NCBI GenBank assembly: GCA_910574635.1
Contig: CAJTCG010000001.1
Span: 248,001-312,000 of the forward strand
Origin: Oscillospiraceae bacterium
GTDB lineage: Bacteria > Bacillota > Clostridia > Oscillospirales > Oscillospiraceae
Direction: 5' to 3'
DNA: 64,000 nt
Of this stretch, positions 59,156 to 64,000 are shown piece after piece (positions within the stretch are counted from its first letter, which is position 1; every line of letters starts with the position of its first letter). Made by a program: the position numbers and the translations under genes. Under the pieces are notes generated by a model. It made no database searches. It saw nothing but the letters and a program-made list of their open reading frames with translations, and was not told the DNA's origin.

Positions 59156-60511
59156 ATGGCAAAACAAACCCCCCGTACCCTCTCCGGCTTCATGGAGCTC
59201 CTCCCCGCCCCCCAGCGGCAGATGGAGCGCATCATGGAAATCCTCCGGGAGACATACAGCCTCTATGGCTTCACCCCCCTGGACACCCCGGTCATCGAGT
59301 CCAGCGAGGTGCTGCTTGCCAAGGGCGGCGGCGAGACGGAGAAGCAGATTTACCGCTTCCAGAAGGGGGACGCGGACCTCTCCCTCCGCTTCGACCTGAC
59401 AGTCCCCCTGGCGAAATACGTGGCCCTGCACTACAACGACCTGACCTTCCCCTTCCGCCGCTTCCAAATCGGCAAGGTCTACCGGGGTGAGCGGGCCCAG
59501 CGGGGCCGCTTCCGGGAGTTCTACCAGGCGGACATCGACGTGATTGGGGACGGGAAGCTGTCCATCCTCAACGAGGCGGAGATTCCCGCCATCATCTACA
59601 AGACCTTCTCCGCCCTGGGGCTCAAGCGCTTCCGCATCCGGGTGAACAACCGGAAGATCCTCAACGGCTTTTACGCGTCCCTGGACCTCTCGGACAAGGC
59701 CGGGGATATCATGCGGACGGTGGACAAGCTGGAGAAGATCGGCCCGGAGAAGGTCCGGGAGATTCTCACCAGCGACCTGGGCGTCCGCCCGGAGAGCGCC
59801 CAGGAAATCCTGGACTTCATCGCCATCACCGGCGGCACGGAGGAAATCCTCTCCGCCCTGGAGGCCCGCCGGGGCCGGAACGAGGTCTTTGACCAGGGTC
59901 TGGAGGAGCTGAGGACCGTTGTGAAGCACCTGGGCGCCTTCGGCGTTCCGGCGGAGAACTTCGCCGTGGATTTGACCATTGCCCGGGGTCTGGACTACTA
60001 CACCGGGACGGTGTATGAGACGGTGCTTTTGGACCATCCGGAGATTGGGTCCGTCTGTTCCGGCGGGCGGTATGATAACTTGGCGGAATATTACACAGAT
60101 AAACAACTTCCTGGAGTGGGAATTTCCATTGGATTGACCCGCCTCTTTTACGTCCTGGGGGAACAGGGGATGCTGAATCCGGAGCTTCCCACCGCTCCGG
60201 CGGATGTGCTGATTCTGCCCATGACGGAGGATTTGTCCGCCGCCATTGCCTTTGCCACGGAGCTTCGGGCAAGCGGCATCCGGGCCCAGCTCCACTGTGA
60301 GGAGAAGAAGTTCAAGCAGAAGATTTCCTACGCAGACAAGCTGGGGATTCCCTATGTGATTTTCCTGGGCGAGGATGAGATTCAATCCGGCGTGGTGGCC
60401 TGCAAGGACATGGCCACCGGGGAGCAGACGAAGCTGGACCCCAAGGCGACGATCTACCGCATCAAGGCGGGACTGGACGCCCGGAATCAGGGGTTTGTCA
60501 TCCGGGGATGA
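59156..60511 (+). CDS. hisS: Histidyl-tRNA synthetase
   Basis: 451 aa, ATG 59156 with AAAAGGAG. Class II motif 2 (FRRFQIGKVYRGERAQRGRFREFYQ, shown as FRRFQIGKVYRGE and GRFREFYQ) and the histidine motif GLDYYTGTVYE are complete, with an anticodon-binding C-terminus. It charges tRNA-His. Its ADP-ribose-like HisA motif is intact (SGGRYDNL). Paired with aspS downstream, a frequent order in Clostridia. Confidence 0.95.
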   Translation: MAKQTPRTLSGFMELLPAPQRQMERIMEILRETYSLYGFTPLDTPVIESSEVLLAKGGGETEKQIYRFQKGDADLSLRFDLTVPLAKYVALHYNDLTFPFRRFQIGKVYRGERAQRGRFREFYQADIDVIGDGKLSILNEAEIPAIIYKTFSALGLKRFRIRVNNRKILNGFYASLDLSDKAGDIMRTVDKLEKIGPEKVREILTSDLGVRPESAQEILDFIAITGGTEEILSALEARRGRNEVFDQGLEELRTVVKHLGAFGVPAENFAVDLTIARGLDYYTGTVYETVLLDHPEIGSVCSGGRYDNLAEYYTDKQLPGVGISIGLTRLFYVLGEQGMLNPELPTAPADVLILPMTEDLSAAIAFATELRASGIRAQLHCEEKKFKQKISYADKLGIPYVIFLGEDEIQSGVVACKDMATGEQTKLDPKATIYRIKAGLDARNQGFVIRG

Positions 60512-60601
60512 CAGGGCTTATTCCCGCCCTTCGGGCGGTTGAGTGCAATCCGCAGCTTACTATATAGTTATTCCATTTTGTAATAGAAAAGAGGAACCAT
60601 C

Positions 60602-62404
60602 ATGGTACAAAACCGCACCCACACCTGTGGAGAACTTCGTCTGACCGACGCCGGTAAGCAGGTCAAACTCTCCGGCTGGATGGAAAACATCCGGGAGGTC
60701 GGCGCCGAGCTGGCCTTCATCGTCCTCCGGGACTTCTACGGCACCACCCAGATTGTGGCCGAGACCCCGGAGATGGTGGCTCAGTTCAAGGCCGTCAACA
60801 AGGAATCCACCATCTCCGTGGAGGGGACCGTCCGGGAGCGGGCCAGCAAAAACCCCAAGCTGCCCACCGGCGATATCGAAGTCGTTCCCACAAAAATGGA
60901 GGTCCTGGGCCGCTGCCGCCACAACGAGCTGCCCTTCCAGGTGAACCGCAGCCGGGAGGCCGACGAGGCCCAGCGCCTCAAGTACCGCTATCTGGACCTG
61001 CGGAACCCGGAAGTAAAAAGCAACATCGTCCTTCGCTGCCAGGTGGTCTCCGCCATCCGCCAGGCCATGACGGACCACGGCTTTTTGGAAATCACCACGC
61101 CGATTTTGACCGCCTCCTCCCCCGAGGGGGCCCGGGACTACCTGGTCCCCGCCCGGAACCACCCCGGGAAGTTCTACGCCCTGCCCCAGGCCCCCCAGCA
61201 GTTCAAGCAGCTCCTCATGACCTCCGGCTTTGACCGCTATTTCCAGATTGCCCCCTGCTTCCGGGACGAGGACGCCCGGGCGGACCGCTCCCCCGGCGAG
61301 TTCTACCAGCTGGATATGGAAATGGCCTTCGCCACCCAGGAGGACGTGTTCGCCGTCATCGAGGACGTGCTGCCCCCCATCTTTGCCAGGTACGGAACGT
61401 ATAACCGGGCCAGCTCCGCTCCCTTCCAGCGCATTACCTATCTGGATGCCATGGAGAACTTCGGCACCGACAAGCCGGATCTGCGCATTGACCTGCGGGT
61501 GAAGGACGCTCCCGCCGCCCTCTATGACTGCGGCTTCGGGCCCTTCGACACCAGGGAACGGCAGGCCTCCGAGGGCGTTCTTACCATCAAGGCCGTGGTG
61601 GTCAGCGATTTCCACGAGACTCGGAAGTTCATCGACAAGACCCTGGCGGAGGTGGAGGTGGTTTCCGGCGGGAAGCCCTACTGGTTCCGCCTGGACGAGA
61701 ACGGGGAGATTGTGGGCGGCATCGCTAAGTTCGTCCAGCCCATCAGGGATGAAGTGATCTCCGCCCTGAACCTGAAGCCCAACGACTTCGTGGCCCTCTC
61801 CGCCGGGAAGCTGGGGGCCGCCCAGAAGACCGCCGGCGTGCTGGTGAAGACCCTGGGCGCGGCGGTGCCGGGGCATATGGACAAAGAGCAGTATGCCTTC
61901 TGCTGGATTGTGGACTTCCCCATGTACGAAATTGGGGAGGAGAGCGGCGAGCTGGAGTTCTGCCACAACCCCTTCTCCATGCCCTCCGGCGGGCTGGAGG
62001 TCCTCCAAAAAGCGGAGCGGGGGGAGATCGACCCCCTGAGCATCACCGCCGACCAGTACGATTTGGTCTGCAACGGCGTGGAGCTGAGCTCCGGCGCGGT
62101 GCGGAACCACGACCCGGAGATTATGGTAAAGGCCTTTGAGATGGTCCGCCTGGGCGAGGAGGACGTAAAGGCCAAGTTCCCCGCCATGTACAACGCCTTC
62201 ACCTACGGCGCGCCGCCTCACGCGGGCATCGCCCCGGGAGTGGACCGGATGGTCATGCTGCTGGCGGGCGAGGACTCCATCCGGGAAATCATCCCCTTCC
62301 CCATGAACAAAAACGCCGCGGACATCATGATGAGCGCCCCCGGCGAGGTGACGGCGAAGCAGCTGGACGAGCTGCACATCGCGCTGGTGAAGGTGGAGGA
62401 ATAA
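60602..62404 (+). CDS. aspS: Aspartyl-tRNA synthetase
   Basis: 600 aa, ATG 60602 with AGAGGA. OB-fold anticodon domain (about 15-105, VKLSGWMENIREVG), class II core with APQQFKQLLMTSGFDRYFQI (motif 2) and a GAD insertion domain, and the C-terminal motif 3 GIAPGVDRMVMLLAG. Bacterial-type enzyme by length and insertion. Charges tRNA-Asp. The Pro or Asn discrimination type cannot be read from sequence by eye. Confidence 0.95.
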   Translation: MVQNRTHTCGELRLTDAGKQVKLSGWMENIREVGAELAFIVLRDFYGTTQIVAETPEMVAQFKAVNKESTISVEGTVRERASKNPKLPTGDIEVVPTKMEVLGRCRHNELPFQVNRSREADEAQRLKYRYLDLRNPEVKSNIVLRCQVVSAIRQAMTDHGFLEITTPILTASSPEGARDYLVPARNHPGKFYALPQAPQQFKQLLMTSGFDRYFQIAPCFRDEDARADRSPGEFYQLDMEMAFATQEDVFAVIEDVLPPIFARYGTYNRASSAPFQRITYLDAMENFGTDKPDLRIDLRVKDAPAALYDCGFGPFDTRERQASEGVLTIKAVVVSDFHETRKFIDKTLAEVEVVSGGKPYWFRLDENGEIVGGIAKFVQPIRDEVISALNLKPNDFVALSAGKLGAAQKTAGVLVKTLGAAVPGHMDKEQYAFCWIVDFPMYEIGEESGELEFCHNPFSMPSGGLEVLQKAERGEIDPLSITADQYDLVCNGVELSSGAVRNHDPEIMVKAFEMVRLGEEDVKAKFPAMYNAFTYGAPPHAGIAPGVDRMVMLLAGEDSIREIIPFPMNKNAADIMMSAPGEVTAKQLDELHIALVKVEE

Positions 62405-62407
62405 CCC

Positions 62408-63091
62408 GTGGACCTCCATCAGGAAACCCGGGCCCATCACGCCATGGCGGCAGTGGGCGGCTTTTTCGGCGTCTATGCCCTGCTGACCCGGGGCGGAACC
62501 TTCGGCTCCTCCGAAACCTCCAACCTCATCTATCTGGTAGTGTCCGGCCTGGACGGGACCTGGGGTCCCGTCCTGGTCCGGCTGGGGGCCACGGCGTGCT
62601 ACATAGCCGGTATCGTCCTGGCGGTGCTGCTCCGGCGGGCGGGGAAAACCGCCCTGCTCCGCTGGGCCGCCGTGGGCGCCGACCTTTCCGCCTGCCTGGC
62701 GCTGGCCCGGATTCCCGCGGAGACGGACCCCATCCTGGCCCTTTACCCCATGTTCCTCGCCACGGCGGTGCAGTGGGTGGCCTATTCCCAGGCGGCGGGA
62801 TACAACTGCGCCACCATCTTCTCCACCAACAACCTCCGCCAGTTCACCGAAGGGGCCACGGAATACCTCTGCGGCCATGACCCGGAGCAGCTGCGAAAGC
62901 TCCGGTTCTACGGCGGGACCCTGCTGTGCTTCCACCTGGGGGCCGCCTGGGGCTGGTGGTGCGTGGGCCGGTGGAGCATTCCGGGGATTTACGGGTGCCT
63001 GCCCCTGCTGATCCCTCCGGCGGTGTTTTTGAGCCCAAAAACAAGACGGCCCGCCCACACAGCGCCCCTTGACAACCCACCCAAAACATGA
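62408..63091 (+). CDS. DUF1275/YoaK-family membrane protein
   Basis: 227 aa, GTG start three bases after aspS. Six hydrophobic segments; GGFFGVYALLTRGGTFGSSET and QAAGYNCATIFSTNNLRQFTEG resemble YoaK/DUF1275 proteins (the sequence is shown in two fragments). The function of the family is unknown; transporter-like topology. It directly follows aspS and ends 265 bases before the glyS start. Confidence 0.8.
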   Translation: MDLHQETRAHHAMAAVGGFFGVYALLTRGGTFGSSETSNLIYLVVSGLDGTWGPVLVRLGATACYIAGIVLAVLLRRAGKTALLRWAAVGADLSACLALARIPAETDPILALYPMFLATAVQWVAYSQAAGYNCATIFSTNNLRQFTEGATEYLCGHDPEQLRKLRFYGGTLLCFHLGAAWGWWCVGRWSIPGIYGCLPLLIPPAVFLSPKTRRPAHTAPLDNPPKT

Positions 63092-63097
63092 TACAGT
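63069..63097 (+). promoter_or_regulatory. Promoter of glyS T-box leader
   Basis: TTGACA (63069-63074), 17-base spacer, TACAGT (63092-63097). Lies inside the last codons of the DUF1275 gene. Confidence 0.65.
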
Positions 63098-63103
63098 GTC
63101 ATT

Positions 63104-63335
63104 TGTGTCAAAGGCATGAAGGGGAAAAGCCTCCCCCACCCCGGCAAAGAGAGAGGGCGGTTCGGTGTAAGCCCTCCCGGGAGGGGAAACGCTTGGCGCC
63201 CCTTTGCCGCGGGGAGGCAATGCCCCGCCGGTCCCCCGCCGTTACCGGACAGAGCGCCCCCGCAAGGGGGAATTCAGGTGGAACCACGGACTTTTTCAAG
63301 TTCGCCCTGAGCCAGCGAAGGCTCGGGGCATTTTA
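63104..63335 (+). promoter_or_regulatory. T-box leader of glyS (glycine)
   Basis: The diagnostic T-box core AGGTGGAACCACGGA is at 63276-63290. Stem I shows CCCCGGCAAAG pairing with CTTTGCCGCGGGG, AGAGAGAGGGCGG ... GGTG at the apex, and a GGC triplet (63195-63197) as likely Gly specifier. Terminator stem GCCCTGAGCC/GGCTCGGGGC (63304-63313, 63320-63329), then ATTTTATG. Uncharged tRNA-Gly would promote readthrough into glyS. Confidence 0.85.
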
Positions 63336-63355
63336 TGTTTAAGGAGTGAATCGCA

Positions 63356-64000
63356 ATGGACAACAAGCAGAAATCCATGGAAAAAATCGTCGCCCTCTGC
63401 AAGGGCCGGGGCTTCGTCTTCCCCGGCAGCGAAATTTACGGCGGCCTCGCCAACAGCTGGGACTACGGCCCCTTGGGCGTGGAGCTCAAGAACAACGTGA
63501 AGCGGGCCTGGTGGAAAAAATTCGTCCAGGAAAACCCCTACAACGTGGGTCTGGACGCCGCCATCCTCATGAATCCCCAGGTCTGGGTGGCCTCCGGCCA
63601 CGTCTCCACCTTCAACGACCCCCTCATCGACTGCAAGGCCTGCAAAATGCGCCACCGGGCCGACAAGCTGGTGGAGGGCTTCGTCCAGGAAAACGGCCTG
63701 GACGTGAACGTGGAGGCCATGAGCCAGGAGGATTTGGTGGCCTTCATCCGGGAAAAGCAGGTCCCCTGCCCCGGCTGCGGCAAGCACGACTTCACCGACA
63801 TCCGCCGCTTTAACCTCATGTTCAAAACCCACCAGGGCGTCACCGAGGACTCCGCCAACGAGGTCTACCTCCGGCCCGAGACCGCCCAGGGCATCTTTGT
63901 CAACTTCCCCGCCATCCAGCGGACCACCAGAAGAAAGCTCCCCTTCGGCGTGTGCCAGGTGGGCAAGAGCTTCCGCAACGAGATTACCCCGGGCAACTTC
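63356..64000 (+). CDS. glyS: Glycyl-tRNA synthetase (partial, runs off the window)
   Basis: 215 codons visible, ATG 63356 after AAGGAG; the frame stays open to the last base. Translated start [20 protein letters not shown], then [36 protein letters not shown] and [20 protein letters not shown] being the class II motif typical of the single-chain glycine enzyme. Four cysteines (CKACKM, CPGCGK) suggest a zinc insertion. Homodimeric type, not the GlyQ/GlyS two-subunit kind. Confidence 0.95.
   Translation, partial: MDNKQKSMEKIVALCKGRGFVFPGSEIYGGLANSWDYGPLGVELKNNVKRAWWKKFVQENPYNVGLDAAILMNPQVWVASGHVSTFNDPLIDCKACKMRHRADKLVEGFVQENGLDVNVEAMSQEDLVAFIREKQVPCPGCGKHDFTDIRRFNLMFKTHQGVTEDSANEVYLRPETAQGIFVNFPAIQRTTRRKLPFGVCQVGKSFRNEITPGNF

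Noticed and set aside
60560..63220. 886-codon minus-strand frame opposite aspS
   Set aside because: Antisense shadow; aspS motifs on the plus strand are complete.
1..64000. CRISPR array or rRNA operon
   Set aside because: No regularly spaced repeats and no rRNA-like sequence seen anywhere in the window.

Overview
The window looks like the chromosome of a high-GC, probably spore-forming Clostridia bacterium of the Oscillospiraceae type (relatives of Oscillibacter, Dysosmobacter or Flavonifractor). This assignment is inference. It rests on strong Shine-Dalgarno sites with frequent GTG/TTG starts, two T-box leaders, Spo0J/ParB with consensus parS sites, a spore-coat-like cysteine-rich protein, Firmicute-type gene orders and several classes of dispersed intergenic hairpin repeats. 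The genes parA, parB, four parS sites and rsmG lie together, which suggests this stretch is not far from the replication origin; dnaA itself is not in the window.

Region 1 (about 1-16.7 kb) is accessory DNA. It holds two XRE regulators, a DinG/XPD-type helicase with a small overlapping ORF, three tandem large-serine-recombinase genes (the middle one has no catalytic domain) and a metallophosphoesterase. Next comes a conspicuously AT-rich six-gene operon (9.6-16.5 kb): a radical SAM enzyme with C-terminal cysteines, a multi-pass membrane protein, an SPL-family radical SAM enzyme, a dihydroorotate-dehydrogenase-like flavoprotein, an XRE regulator with an unknown C-terminal domain, and a degenerate RelA/SpoT homologue with two TGS modules. 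This operon is the best candidate for an undescribed system. The pattern suggests a regulated pathway that makes or modifies a small molecule or peptide, carried as cargo of the recombinase element.

Region 2 (16.9-33.6 kb, mostly minus strand) is core chromosome: a MATE transporter, a spore-coat-like protein and a compact eight-gene aromatic amino acid operon (aroF-tyrA-aroB-aroA-aroC-pheA-aroEK-aroQ). The operon is preceded by an unannotated Phe/Tyr-rich leader peptide and a terminator/antiterminator pair, a textbook layout for ribosome-mediated attenuation. Then follow small genes, a ~740-bp imperfect palindrome, ileS with an Ile T-box, small RHH/XRE genes, a possible type I toxin-antitoxin locus and tRNA-Gly(GCC).

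Region 3 (33.6-64 kb) has a lipoprotein, a LUD protein and topoisomerase IV (parC, parE) on the minus strand. Plus-strand genes follow: degV, zapA, a U32 peptidase, dut, the elongasome cluster maf-mreC-mreD-mrdA, a GH13 amylase, parA-parB with parS sites, serS, an SLH protein, mscL, rsmG, a MinD-like ATPase and a methylglyoxal-synthase-like protein that lacks key catalytic residues. The window ends with hisS, aspS, a DUF1275 membrane protein and the start of glyS behind a Gly T-box. Three aminoacyl-tRNA synthetase genes lie at the end, and the Gly T-box appears to read the same anticodon class as the tRNA-Gly encoded at 33.5 kb.
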